The position numbers and the translations under genes are program-made. This document shows positions 33,830 to 42,024 of a stretch of DNA of 64,000 bases, piece after piece. The number at the start of each line of letters is the position of its first letter. Within the stretch, counting starts at the first letter, position 1. The notes under the pieces are model-generated. The model was not told the DNA's origin, did no database searches, and worked only from the letters and a program-made list of their open reading frames with translations. Source of the DNA: JAUIAI01 sp041396585 (lineage in GTDB: Bacteria; Pseudomonadota; Gammaproteobacteria; Burkholderiales; Burkholderiaceae_E); NCBI GenBank assembly GCA_041396585.1, contig JAWKYG010000009.1, positions 1 to 64,000 on the forward strand, given 5' to 3'.

Positions 33830-34762
33830 TCAGTCGGCCCCGTTGCCTGCAGCGCGGGTCAGCCCGACATGATTCTGATCCGCCCAGAGCGCCGCGGCCG
33901 CCGTGTTGTCCGCACCCTGGGCCAGTGCCTGCGCGGCGTCTCGCCAGCGGCTGGCGCTGAGTTCGATGATCGGTGTCTCCAAACCCAGGGAGGACGCGAG
34001 TTCAGCGGCGATCCCGACGTCCTTGGCCAGCAGCGCCGCGGTGAAGCCACTGGCTAGCCGTCCGCTCAACACCTCGTTCGGAAAGCTGGTCGCGGTGTGA
34101 AAATTACGCCCGCTCGCGCTGTCGATGACGTCGATCATCGTGCCCGGATCGAGGCCGAAGCGGCTGCCGGCGATCAATGCCTCCGCGGTCACCGCGAAGC
34201 AGGTGGCCGCGACCACGTTGTTCAAGGCCTTCATCGCGTGACCACAACCCGTGCCGCCGACCGCGAGGATTCGGTTGCCCATCGCGCAGAGCACCGATTC
34301 GGCCTCGATACGCGTCGATTCGTCGTCGCAGCCGACCATGATCGTCAGCGTGGCATCGCGTGCCCGGGGCACCAGGCCGGAAACGGGCGCGTCCACCATG
34401 CGCAACCCGCGTTCGGCAAGCCTGCCGCATAGGTCGCGCGTCGCTGCCGGCGACGACGAACTCATGTCGATCAGGATCGTGTTGCGGCTCAGGTGCGCGG
34501 CCAGGCCTTGGCCATCGGCTTCGAGCATCAGTGCGCGTACCGAACGGTCGTCGGGCAACATGGTGATCACGATCTCGCGGCCATCGGCCAGACCGCGCAG
34601 ATCATCGGCGGCATCGCAGCCGATCGCACGGGCGTGTTCACGGGCGCGGGCGACGTTCAGATCGTACAGGCGCACATCGTGACCAGCCTTGACGAGGTTT
34701 GCCGACATCGGTGTGCCCATGTTGCCGATGCCGACGAAGGCGATGCGTTTGCGGGGATTCAT
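33830..34762 (-). CDS. NAD(P)-dependent beta-hydroxyacid dehydrogenase (3-hydroxyisobutyrate type)
   Basis: A 310-residue dehydrogenase with the N-terminal Rossmann motif FVGIGNMGTPMSANL, MVDAPVSG (substrate-binding DAPVSGG-type segment, last residue changed to L) and GHAMKALNN (catalytic Lys in the GxxxKxxNN motif). The C-terminal all-helical domain is complete. Members oxidise 3-hydroxyisobutyrate, tartronate semialdehyde or similar acids; the substrate here is open. It lies 106 bp upstream of the monooxygenase and 21 bp after the carboxymuconolactone-decarboxylase-like gene on the same strand, so the three probably form an operon. Confidence 0.88.
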   Translation of the reverse strand: MNPRKRIAFVGIGNMGTPMSANLVKAGHDVRLYDLNVARAREHARAIGCDAADDLRGLADGREIVITMLPDDRSVRALMLEADGQGLAAHLSRNTILIDMSSSSPAATRDLCGRLAERGLRMVDAPVSGLVPRARDATLTIMVGCDDESTRIEAESVLCAMGNRILAVGGTGCGHAMKALNNVVAATCFAVTAEALIAGSRFGLDPGTMIDVIDSASGRNFHTATSFPNEVLSGRLASGFTAALLAKDVGIAAELASSLGLETPIIELSASRWRDAAQALAQGADNTAAAALWADQNHVGLTRAAGNGAD

Positions 34763-34783
34763 GGACGAGTCTCCAGTAGGGAT

Positions 34784-35194
34784 TCAGCGCGCGGGCGGCT
34801 CGAGGTTATCGAGATCGACGCCCATCTCGCGCAGCGTCTCGGCCGCATTCAGCACCGCGTCGACCCCCATCGGCACGCCGGCATAGACCATCGTGTGCAT
34901 CAGGATGTCGCGAATCTCCACCGGCGTGACGCCGTTGGCGATGGCGCCACGAACATGGATGCGCAGTTCCTGCGGGCGGCCGAGCGCGGCCAGGGCGGCC
35001 AGCGTGATCATGCTGCGGGTTTTCAAAGGCAACGTACCCTGCGACCAGGTCTGGCCAAAGCAATACTCGGTGACCACCCGCTGCATCGGCGCCGTGAAAG
35101 CATTGGCGCCGTCGATCTGTGCCTGCGTGGTCTGTTCACCGAACATCTGGTTGCGGATCTTGAGACCGCGCTTGAAGGCTGCGGACTGGGTCAT
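34784..35194 (-). CDS. Carboxymuconolactone decarboxylase family protein (PcaC-like)
   Basis: A 136-residue all-helical protein. FGQTWSQGTLPLKTRSMITLAALAALGRPQEL and the end IRDILMHTMVYAGVPMGVDA match PcaC-type carboxymuconolactone decarboxylases rather than AhpD, since no CxxC pair is present. PcaC acts in the protocatechuate branch of the beta-ketoadipate pathway, but isolated homologues have varied roles. Three ATG codons are in series at 35200, 35197 and 35194; AGGAG at 35201-35205 is correctly spaced (about six nt) only from the third, so I start there. It is the first gene of the dehydrogenase / Baeyer-Villiger group. Confidence 0.82.
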   Translation of the reverse strand: MTQSAAFKRGLKIRNQMFGEQTTQAQIDGANAFTAPMQRVVTEYCFGQTWSQGTLPLKTRSMITLAALAALGRPQELRIHVRGAIANGVTPVEIRDILMHTMVYAGVPMGVDAVLNAAETLREMGVDLDNLEPPAR

Positions 35195-35205
35195 CATCAT
35201 CTCCT

Positions 35206-35245
35206 GTCGGGCTTTCGGGCTTTCGGGCTGTCGGGCTGTCGGGCT
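35206..35245. repeat. 8-bp tandem repeat, five units
   Basis: Five units of KTCGGGCT (GTCGGGCT or TTCGGGCT) at 35206, 35214, 35222, 35230 and 35238. The array starts directly beside the ribosome-binding site of the minus-strand gene beginning at 35194, so it lies in that gene's leader or promoter. Confidence 0.85.
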
Positions 35246-35393
35246 GTCGCGTGCGGGCCGCTGCCAGGGCGGGCCGGGTATTGCTGTTCCGTTGCGCCGA
35301 TGCTAACGCTGCCAGCGCGTGGCCGCTCTTGCCGGCGAACCCGGCATAGGTGCCCGGGGCCGGAATCCGCGCAGCGGGGCGAGGCGAAGCGGT

Positions 35394-35399
35394 TAAACT
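35394..35399 (+). promoter_or_regulatory. Possible -10 box, leaderless response-regulator transcript
   Basis: TAAACT at 35394-35399 resembles a sigma-70 -10 box and ends seven bases before the ATG at 35407. If used, transcription would begin at or next to the start codon. No ribosome-binding site is visible before this ATG, which fits a leaderless mRNA. No good -35 box is obvious. Confidence 0.3.
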
Positions 35400-35406
35400 T
35401 TGCGCG

Positions 35407-36084
35407 ATGCGGGTATTGTTGATCGAAGACGACGAACTGCTGGGCGACGGCCTGCGTCATGGGCTTTCGTCCCAGGACTTCGTCGTCGACTGGTTCCAGA
35501 ATGGCGAGTCGGCCGATACCGCGTTGCATGGTGCCGAGTATGACTGCATGGTGCTCGATCTCGGGCTGCCGGGGCGTGACGGCCTGAGTTGGCTGGCCGC
35601 CTGGCGGCAGTCCAGGCACGAACTGCCGATCGTGATCCTGACCGCCCGCGATGCCGAGGATGATCGCATCCGCGGGCTCGACGCCGGTGCCGATGACTAT
35701 CTCATCAAGCCCGTGTCCGCGCGTGAGTTGGCGGCCCGCCTGCGCGCCGTGATTCGTCGGGCGCGCGGCAATGCGCAGGCCGTCTGGCGGCACGGTGAGC
35801 TCGAGTTCGATCCCGCTTCGCGTCATATCCGTTGGCGCGGCCAGCCGGTCGAGCTCACCAGCCGCGAGGCCGGTTTGCTCGAAGTCCTGCTGGGCAACCC
35901 GGGGCGGGTGCTCAGTCGTCAGCAGATCATCGACAAGATGTACGGCTGGCAGGGGGATCCCGATAGCAATGCGCTCGAGGTCTTCGTGCACCATCTGCGC
36001 CGCAAGATTTCGCCGGGCATCGTACGTACCGTACGCGGTATCGGCTATGCGCTCGGGCCGGCATCGGATCGGGATGAATCATGA
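35407..36084 (+). CDS. OmpR/PhoB-family response regulator (QseB/PmrA-like)
   Basis: A 225-residue regulator: receiver domain (1-115) with acidic pocket EDD (7-9), phosphoacceptor D51 (VLDLGLPG) and K101 (YLIKP), then an OmpR-type winged-helix DNA-binding domain ending VFVHHLRRKI and RTVRGIGYAL. The VFVHHLRRK end is typical of the QseB / PmrA subgroup. The partner kinase gene overlaps it (ATGA at 36081), so the pair is made together. Upstream in-frame codons to 35350 exist but the protein family begins at MRVLLIEDD. Confidence 0.92.
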   Translation: MRVLLIEDDELLGDGLRHGLSSQDFVVDWFQNGESADTALHGAEYDCMVLDLGLPGRDGLSWLAAWRQSRHELPIVILTARDAEDDRIRGLDAGADDYLIKPVSARELAARLRAVIRRARGNAQAVWRHGELEFDPASRHIRWRGQPVELTSREAGLLEVLLGNPGRVLSRQQIIDKMYGWQGDPDSNALEVFVHHLRRKISPGIVRTVRGIGYALGPASDRDES

Positions 36085-37439
36085 GTGTGCAACAGCGGGT
36101 GATCCTCTGGCTGTTGCTGACTGCCGCGCTTATCTGGACCACCGTCGGCGTGTTCTCGTATCTGAGCGCCCATCACGAGATCGACGAACTGTTCGACACA
36201 CAGCAGCAGGCGCTGGCCGGTTATGTGTTGTCTTCGCAGGGCCTGGCCGAAACAACCAACCAGCTGCCAACGCCTGACAAACGCCCGACCCAGGGCCCCG
36301 AGATCGGCGACATGGCAATCGCCCTGTGGTCCTACGACGGGTTCTTGCTTGTCGGCAGTGGCCGTTCGAACCTGCTGAAATTCAAGCTCAATGGCAACGG
36401 CTTCGAGAAGCAATCGATCGCGGGCGAGCCATGGGTCGTCTACTACCAACGCGATGACCGCCTGCGCAGGGTGGTCGCGATCGGCCACAATGCCGATGAA
36501 CGCCGCGAACTGCTGGCCGATCTCGTCACCAGTCAGCTGATGCCATGGCTGGTGATGCTGCCGGTTTTGGTCGTCGGCATCGTGGTCGCGGTTCGCCTGG
36601 CCTTCCGTCCGCTGCGCGTGCTGACCCAGGCGCTCGAGACGCGCGGCGCCGACGAGCTCACGCAGATTCGCGGCAATTACGTCACCAAGGATGTCGCGCC
36701 CCTGGTGGACGCGATGAACCGCTTGTTCGAGCGAATCGGCCGGGCGCTCGAACATGAGCGCAGGCTGACCGCCGACGCTTCGCATGAACTCCGTACCCCG
36801 CTGGCGGCCCTGCGGGCCCAGTTCGATGCGGCGACTTTGACCGATGATCCGAAGGCGCGCGCACGCGCGATGGGCTTGATCGGCGATGGTCTCGATCGTC
36901 TGGCCCACCTGGTGGATCAGCTGCTGAGTCTGTCGGCGCTCGAAAGCAGCCGGCCCGAGTTCAGCTCTCCACTGCAATGGCATGCGGTCATTCAGCGGGC
37001 GATCGGCGATGCCCTGCCGATGCTCGAGGCCCGGCGCGCCGAGATCCAGGTTGTCTGGCCGAAAGACGGAGTCGAGCCACTGGCCCTACCGGGCGACGAG
37101 TCGCTGTTTGCCATGGCCCTGCGCAATCTGATCGACAACGCCTGTCGCTACGGACCGGTCGGTGTCAACGTCGAAGTGGTTGTCGGTCCTGGCGAGATCC
37201 TGGTGCAGGATGACGGCCCGGGCATGCCCGCGAATGTTCTGGAGCGCCTGGGCGCGCGCTTTCTGCGTGGCAATGTCAGCCGTCCGAACAGCAGTGGCAG
37301 CGGCCTGGGAATATCGATCGTGGCGCGAGTGGCCGAGTTGCACGGTCTGCGACTGGAATTCGAGAATCTCGGCCCCGCGTCCGAGTCGGGCGCGGCGACC
37401 CGCAGCGGTCTGCGGGTGACACTGCGACCGATGGCCTGA
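36081..37439 (+). CDS. Sensor histidine kinase (QseC-like)
   Basis: A 452-residue membrane kinase: helix 1 (8-28), a periplasmic sensor of about 120 residues, helix 2 (152-172), a HAMP-like linker, the dimerisation/phosphoacceptor helix with H235 in ADASHELRTPLAALRAQ, and a GHKL ATPase domain with NLIDNACRYGP (N box), DDGPGMP and GSGLGISIV (G boxes). It would phosphorylate the overlapping response regulator. The AALRAQFDAA run after the His is characteristic of the QseC / PmrB group, which senses cations or signals in other species. The signal here is unknown. A GC-rich repeat block follows the stop. Confidence 0.92.
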   Translation: MSVQQRVILWLLLTAALIWTTVGVFSYLSAHHEIDELFDTQQQALAGYVLSSQGLAETTNQLPTPDKRPTQGPEIGDMAIALWSYDGFLLVGSGRSNLLKFKLNGNGFEKQSIAGEPWVVYYQRDDRLRRVVAIGHNADERRELLADLVTSQLMPWLVMLPVLVVGIVVAVRLAFRPLRVLTQALETRGADELTQIRGNYVTKDVAPLVDAMNRLFERIGRALEHERRLTADASHELRTPLAALRAQFDAATLTDDPKARARAMGLIGDGLDRLAHLVDQLLSLSALESSRPEFSSPLQWHAVIQRAIGDALPMLEARRAEIQVVWPKDGVEPLALPGDESLFAMALRNLIDNACRYGPVGVNVEVVVGPGEILVQDDGPGMPANVLERLGARFLRGNVSRPNSSGSGLGISIVARVAELHGLRLEFENLGPASESGAATRSGLRVTLRPMA

Positions 37440-37504
37440 CCCCCGCGCGCCGGGCCGCGCCGGGCTTGCCTCGCGCTGCGGCCGCCCGTGGTGCGCGAAT
37501 CCGC

Positions 37505-37597
37505 TTGGCGCATCCTCGGCAGTGGATCGTCGATGGCAGATCCTCGGCGGCGCATCCTCGGCGGTGGATTCTCGGCGGCGCATCCTCGGCGGTGGAT
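37505..37597. repeat. 28-bp-period direct repeats, three copies
   Basis: Two identical 27-bp copies stand at 37543-37569 and 37571-37597 (core GCGCATCCTCGGCGGTGGAT), separated by one T. A diverged copy with GCGCATCCTCGGCAGTGGAT lies at about 37507-37527. The block fills most of the gap between the kinase stop (37439) and the convergent TPR gene stop (37613). Confidence 0.8.
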
Positions 37598-37612
37598 CCG
37601 GTCGGTGCACCC

Positions 37613-38269
37613 TCAGCGCACAGCGGCCCGCGCCTTGGCCAGCATCACCTCGGCTTCCCGGCGTCGTCCGGCGTCGGCACTTTCGCGTCCGGGACGCGCC
37701 GGCGCCCGCAAGGCCTTTTCGAGAAAGACGATTGCCTCCGCCGGATGGTCGGTGTCGTACAGATACTCGCCATAGAAATAGTTCGCATCGATGCCCTCCG
37801 GGTTGATGGACAGCGCGCGTTCCAGAAACACCTTTGCCTTACGGTCACTGCCAAAGGCGAGCGGCCATCCGGGCACCTTGTGATACAGAACCCCCAGGCT
37901 GCCGACCGCCGAGCCACCGAGGCTGCTGGCATTGATCGCGATCGCGCGCTCGTAGAGTTCCTTGGCCTGCTCGACCAGCTTCAAGGCACCCAGACCGCCT
38001 CTCGCCCCGGCCCATGAGCTGAGCACGATCCCCTGCCAGGTGAGCAGCTCGGCGCTCTGCGGTTCCGCGTCGGCCAGGGCCTTGGCCTGCGCAGACAGCT
38101 TTTCGAAGGCGGAGCTGCGCGCGTCTTCGCTCAGGTCATAGTTGATGTGCGCCCACTCTTTTTGCAGTTCGTGCAACGCCTGGGGTGTTTCGGCGGCCCA
38201 GGCGCCCATGTTCGCCAGCAGAAATCCTGCGGCGACCAGGGTGGACAATCGGCGAATCTTCGGGAACAT
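37613..38269 (-). CDS. Exported TPR-repeat protein
   Basis: A 218-residue protein with a signal peptide (MFPKIRRLSTLVAAGFLLA, cleavage near AWA) and helical tetratricopeptide-like repeats, for example LLTWQGIVLSSWAG, ELYERAIAINAS and FLERALSINPEGIDANYFYGEYLY. Such proteins act as periplasmic scaffolds. AAGGAG six nt before ATG 38269 fixes the start; an upstream extension is not supported. It is the last gene of a leftward group that begins with the thermostable-hemolysin-family gene, 31 bp after the SDR gene. Its link to the enzymes upstream is unknown. Confidence 0.8.
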   Translation of the reverse strand: MFPKIRRLSTLVAAGFLLANMGAWAAETPQALHELQKEWAHINYDLSEDARSSAFEKLSAQAKALADAEPQSAELLTWQGIVLSSWAGARGGLGALKLVEQAKELYERAIAINASSLGGSAVGSLGVLYHKVPGWPLAFGSDRKAKVFLERALSINPEGIDANYFYGEYLYDTDHPAEAIVFLEKALRAPARPGRESADAGRRREAEVMLAKARAAVR

Positions 38270-38300
38270 ATCGGTCTCCTTCGGGTCAGGTGGGCGGGCC

Positions 38301-39155
38301 TCAGGCCTGACGCGGACTCGGCGCATCGATCGCCTGCTTATTCGGCAGGCCGGCGAGCGCCTGGCGGTGGCGGCGAAAGCCGCCGTCGAGCATGGATGGC
38401 ATCAGGGCATTCAGCTTCGCGAACAGGCGCTCGGGAAATCCGAGCACTCTATCGATCGAGCGTGCATCGAGCTGTGCAACGATCGCGCGGGCAACGCTGG
38501 CCGCGGTGTCGCTGCCGGCGCCGGTGGCGTCGTTGTAGCGTTGCGCGGCGCCGGCATTGAAGCCGGTGCTGGTCGTGCGGGGCGAGATCGACTTGATCTT
38601 TATCGAGGTATCGGCGAGCTCGCGACGAAGTGCTTCACCCGCGCCACGAAGCCCGAATTTGCTCGCCGAATACAGTGAGAAGCCCGGCAGCCCGATATGG
38701 CCCAGGGCTGAGCCCACATTGAGAATCCGCGCATCGGGGCGCGCCGACAGCGGGCCGATCATGGCGCGCATCAGCTGAAGCGGCGCGGTCAGATTGATCG
38801 CGATCACGCGTGCGATCGTGTCATCGTCCAGGCTGGCGAGGGCACCGAAGCCGGGTTGTCCGGCGTTGTTGATCAACACATCGACCTGGCGCTCGAGCGC
38901 CATCGAAACCAGTTCGGCGCGGGTTCGAGGGTCGCCGAGATCGCCGCACACGAAGGCGACGTCCGCCCCGTGCGTGGCATGTAGTGCCTCGGCCATGGAT
39001 GCCAGGGTTTGACCGTCTCGGCCCACCAGGATCAATCGATCGCCGCGGGCAGCGAGCCGCGTCGCCAGCTCACGGCCGATGCCGCCGGTGGCACCGGTCA
39101 ACAACACGGAGCGGCCTGCCGAATCGCTTCTGTTTGCCATGGTTTGCGTGCTCAT
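38301..39155 (-). CDS. Short-chain dehydrogenase/reductase
   Basis: A 284-residue SDR with the NAD(P)-binding LLTGATGGIGREL (TGxxxGxG), INNAG, catalytic Ser in VGSALGHIG and the YSASK active site. Substrate-specific regions are not diagnostic; the fold and C-terminal length fit the classical membrane-associated ketoreductases acting on lipid or fatty-acyl substrates. It lies nine bp after the haem-oxygenase-like gene and 31 bp before the TPR gene, all on the minus strand, so it is probably the reductase step of the small cluster between 37613 and 41866. Confidence 0.9.
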   Translation of the reverse strand: MSTQTMANRSDSAGRSVLLTGATGGIGRELATRLAARGDRLILVGRDGQTLASMAEALHATHGADVAFVCGDLGDPRTRAELVSMALERQVDVLINNAGQPGFGALASLDDDTIARVIAINLTAPLQLMRAMIGPLSARPDARILNVGSALGHIGLPGFSLYSASKFGLRGAGEALRRELADTSIKIKSISPRTTSTGFNAGAAQRYNDATGAGSDTAASVARAIVAQLDARSIDRVLGFPERLFAKLNALMPSMLDGGFRRHRQALAGLPNKQAIDAPSPRQA

Positions 39156-39164
39156 GCGACGGGT

Positions 39165-39854
39165 TCAGGCGGCCAGCCGGGCAGGCTCGCCGGCGGGCTG
39201 ATCGCGCTCGTCCAGCGAGCGGAACACATTGCCGTACAACAGGTGGAACATGCCGGTGGCATCGATGATCGCCTGGCGGTCTGCCTCGTCATCGAGCCGG
39301 TTGACGAGCTGCGCATAGTGGTCTGTGTGTTCCTGATCGAGATGGCCGTGCGAGCGCAGGTAGGTCATTGCGTTTGCAGGCAGCTGCAGCGTGTTCTGGA
39401 TCGAATCCGCCGCCTGTAGCGCAAGTGCCGCGCTCGTTCCCTCGAGCACATGGACCATGCCGAGAAATCCCAACGGATGAACACGCGCGATCATGTCGTA
39501 GGCATAGGCGACCATCAACGCCGTGGCACGGCTCGGGCGTCCGTGGCGCGCTGCCAGCGCATCGCCACCGGCGGCCTCGATGTCGGCAAGAATCCACTCA
39601 TCATGGCCGACTTCCTCGGCCACGTACTCGTCCAGGGCAGGAGCCATCCAGGCCAGCCGCTGGGGCAACGCGTCGCGGCAGGCCTGCAGCAGGGGCACCG
39701 TGTGCCGGACATGGTGATACGCCTCATGCAGGAACCGCAGGTAGTCGTCGATGGTGATCGCGCCACGCAGCGCGCGCCCGATGATCGGCGCGCCGAGCAT
39801 CGCTTGGCGGTCATGGTCGGTAGCGCTGATCAGTCGTTGGTGAAATGTCGTCAT
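39165..39854 (-). CDS. Haem-oxygenase-like diiron protein (iron-containing redox enzyme / TenA-like)
   Basis: A 229-residue all-helical protein. FLHEAYHHVRHTVPLL, YVAEEVGHDEWILADIE and LDQEHTDHYAQLV supply the spaced Glu/His/Asp residues that hold two irons in haem-oxygenase-like diiron oxidases. Known members cleave or oxidise fatty acids, amino acids or other small molecules (for example the fatty-acid decarboxylase UndA). A TenA thiaminase relative is the alternative, but no active-site Cys is present. ATG 39854 (AGGA eight nt upstream) is preferred over 39881. It sits between an acyl-activating enzyme and an SDR, so an activated acid or its product is a plausible substrate, by inference. 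Confidence 0.75.
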   Translation of the reverse strand: MTTFHQRLISATDHDRQAMLGAPIIGRALRGAITIDDYLRFLHEAYHHVRHTVPLLQACRDALPQRLAWMAPALDEYVAEEVGHDEWILADIEAAGGDALAARHGRPSRATALMVAYAYDMIARVHPLGFLGMVHVLEGTSAALALQAADSIQNTLQLPANAMTYLRSHGHLDQEHTDHYAQLVNRLDDEADRQAIIDATGMFHLLYGNVFRSLDERDQPAGEPARLAA

Positions 39855-39971
39855 GGTCGGATCCTGAAGAGAAGGGTTCATGCGGCTGTGCGGCCGGTGC
39901 GCAGCAAAGTGGCATGCTCGCGGGCGACCATGGGAGGGCGCGGCCAGTCGGGCAGGCGGCGTTTGGTTCGG

Positions 39972-41237
39972 TCACCGCATCATCGATGGCTGTCGGGCCA
40001 GGAACGTCCATACCACCGGCGCTTGCAGGCCCTCACCGAAGACGGGCGCCAGCGCCGGATGGTTCTCCAGTGCCGACTCGACCCACTCCGGCGCCACATT
40101 GCGGCCGAAGCCGGTAATGAAGAGATTCTTCTTGCGCCCGTCGATCCAGACGAAGCCATCGTCGTCGATCGAACCGAGATCACCGGTCGGCAACCAGGCA
40201 TCATTCGCCGGCGGTGGCGAGCCGACTTCGCCCAGGGCCAGTGAGCCCGCGATCTCGATCTCGCCGTCGTCCCGGCACCGAACACGGCAGTGCGCCAGAG
40301 CTCGTCCGGCACTGCCCGGGCGATCGCCGCCCGGCAGGTTCAGGGTCTGCACGGACGCGCCCTCGGTCAGGCCATAGCCCTCGTAGGCCGGCAGACCGAG
40401 CGCGCGCGCGCGCGCCAGATTGCCCGCGCCGACCGGGGCGCCACCGACTGCCACGAAGCGCAGACTGCCCGGTGCCTGGCGACGCTGACGGGCCAGCCAG
40501 CCGGTCCAGGCGCGCAGCATCTGGGGCAGCAGAATCAGGCTTTGTGCCGCGTTTTCCCGGATGACGGTATCCAGCATTTGCGGCGCGAATGCCGATGCTC
40601 CCTGCAGTCCGAGGGTTGCGCATGGCCGCAGGTCGATGGCCGCGCCCGCCAGCAGCGGCGCGTAGATCCCGGTCACATTCTCGAGCAGTACCGCCAGTGG
40701 CAGCAGGCACTGATGCAGTTCGATCGGCATCGGTCCCAGTGCATCGGCAATGCTGGTAGCCACCGCCAGCATCTCGGCCTCGCGCAGCTGGATGCCCTTG
40801 GGCGTACCGGTCGAGCCCGAGGTGAAGCTGAGCTTCGCGATGCCCTTGCCGATGCGAGGATCGCAGCTGCGACGCATGAGTTGCAGCTGCTCACCCTGAA
40901 TGCTCAACGGGCTTGCTGTCCAGGGCATGAAGGTCTGGGCGCAGATGGCGGCATCGGCACCGCTTGCCTCGATGATGTGCTGCCACTGCTCCGGTGTCTG
41001 AAAGCCGGCCAACGGCACGTGGGTGACGCCGGCCCGCATCGTGGCGAGGTCGATCAATACCCAGGCCGGTCCGTTGTCCAGCAGCGTGGCAAGCACCCGG
41101 ATGCGTTCCTGGCGCAAGCGCTCGGCAAGCGCGGCGACCGCGTCCGCCATCATGGCCTGGCTCAGCTCACCCCAGGGGCCGCGCAGCGCATGTTGCGTCG
41201 GCGCACATGCCAGGATCCGATCCACCAGAGTGCTCAT
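39972..41237 (-). CDS. AMP-dependent acyl-activating enzyme
   Basis: A 421-residue member of the ANL superfamily. The P-loop KLSFTSGSTGTPKGI, the YGLTEGASVQ segment (A5), TGDLGSIDDDGFVWIDGRKKNL (A7-A8) and the start of the C-terminal domain are visible. It would form an acyl-AMP from a carboxylic acid and pass it to CoA or another acceptor. It is short for the family (usually 500 or more) and appears to lack much of the C-terminal lid with the A10 lysine, which may mean the acceptor half-reaction is altered. The start overlaps the stop of the hemolysin-family gene (ATGA), so their products should be made together. Confidence 0.88.
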   Translation of the reverse strand: MSTLVDRILACAPTQHALRGPWGELSQAMMADAVAALAERLRQERIRVLATLLDNGPAWVLIDLATMRAGVTHVPLAGFQTPEQWQHIIEASGADAAICAQTFMPWTASPLSIQGEQLQLMRRSCDPRIGKGIAKLSFTSGSTGTPKGIQLREAEMLAVATSIADALGPMPIELHQCLLPLAVLLENVTGIYAPLLAGAAIDLRPCATLGLQGASAFAPQMLDTVIRENAAQSLILLPQMLRAWTGWLARQRRQAPGSLRFVAVGGAPVGAGNLARARALGLPAYEGYGLTEGASVQTLNLPGGDRPGSAGRALAHCRVRCRDDGEIEIAGSLALGEVGSPPPANDAWLPTGDLGSIDDDGFVWIDGRKKNLFITGFGRNVAPEWVESALENHPALAPVFGEGLQAPVVWTFLARQPSMMR

Positions 41238-41866
41238 CGTGCCACCTGGATTGTCGTGGCGGCCACCAACGGGCCCAGATTGCGCGACAAGCGGCCGGCG
41301 ATCACCCGCGGGTCATGCTCGTAATAGCGTCCCCAGTCGTTCAAGGAGATCCCTGCGCGAATCGGATCGGCCGGCGCGATCTCCTGCCACTGCAGACCAA
41401 AACGCGCGAACATCTGGCGCAAGGTGGCGGTGGCGGTGATCGCCACCCAATCCACGCCGGCCAGGGCCAGATGCTCGGCCAGCAGCTTCATCAGGGTGTG
41501 CAGATGCCGGGGTGCGCGGGTCGCCAGTTGCCCGACCTCGGCAATCGAGTCCCGCGCCACCGGCCGGCCCTGGCCGGCAGCCAGGCAAGCATCGATCGGC
41601 TGTGGCAGATAGGATTCCAGAAACAGCGTATCGACGGCCAGCCGATAGCCGGCCGCTGCCAGGATGCGCTCGCCGCAGCGCAGGCTGGCCAGCACGGGTG
41701 TGAACTGACCGACCCGGGCACCGAAGTGGCGTTCGAAGCCACTGGCGATGAAATGCTCGACAGCGGCGCGTTCGGGGCATTCGGCTCGATGGATATGCAG
41801 GGTCGCCGAACTCAGCCGTGCGCCAACCGCGGGTGACGAGCCGTGTAGATCGTAGGCAATACGCAT
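41234..41866 (-). CDS. Thermostable hemolysin family protein (GNAT-like fold)
   Basis: A 210-residue protein resembling the thermostable hemolysin (delta-VPH) family: AVEHFIASGFERHFGARVGQFTPVLASLR, AAGYRLAVDTLFLESYLPQPID and a central SIAEVGQLATRAPRHLHTL. The family is placed with acyltransferase folds related to GNAT and acyl-homoserine-lactone synthases, so the hemolysin name may mislead and an acyl-transfer role is possible. ATG 41866 is used; a TTG six bases upstream is the alternative. It leads a minus-strand cluster with an overlapping acyl-activating gene, then the diiron protein, SDR and TPR genes. Confidence 0.78.
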   Translation of the reverse strand: MRIAYDLHGSSPAVGARLSSATLHIHRAECPERAAVEHFIASGFERHFGARVGQFTPVLASLRCGERILAAAGYRLAVDTLFLESYLPQPIDACLAAGQGRPVARDSIAEVGQLATRAPRHLHTLMKLLAEHLALAGVDWVAITATATLRQMFARFGLQWQEIAPADPIRAGISLNDWGRYYEHDPRVIAGRLSRNLGPLVAATTIQVAR

Positions 41867-42024
41867 GAACAAGTGCCGGAAGCTGACATTGCCGGCGACT
41901 TTGCACGCGGGAGCTTAGCCGTTCATTAACGGCATGTCCGACTATCTCGTGGGATTGCGCGGGGAATCAACAAGCCGTCAACGGCCTGCGGGCTCCCCGC
42001 AGGGCGGAGCGCTCGGGCAATGGC

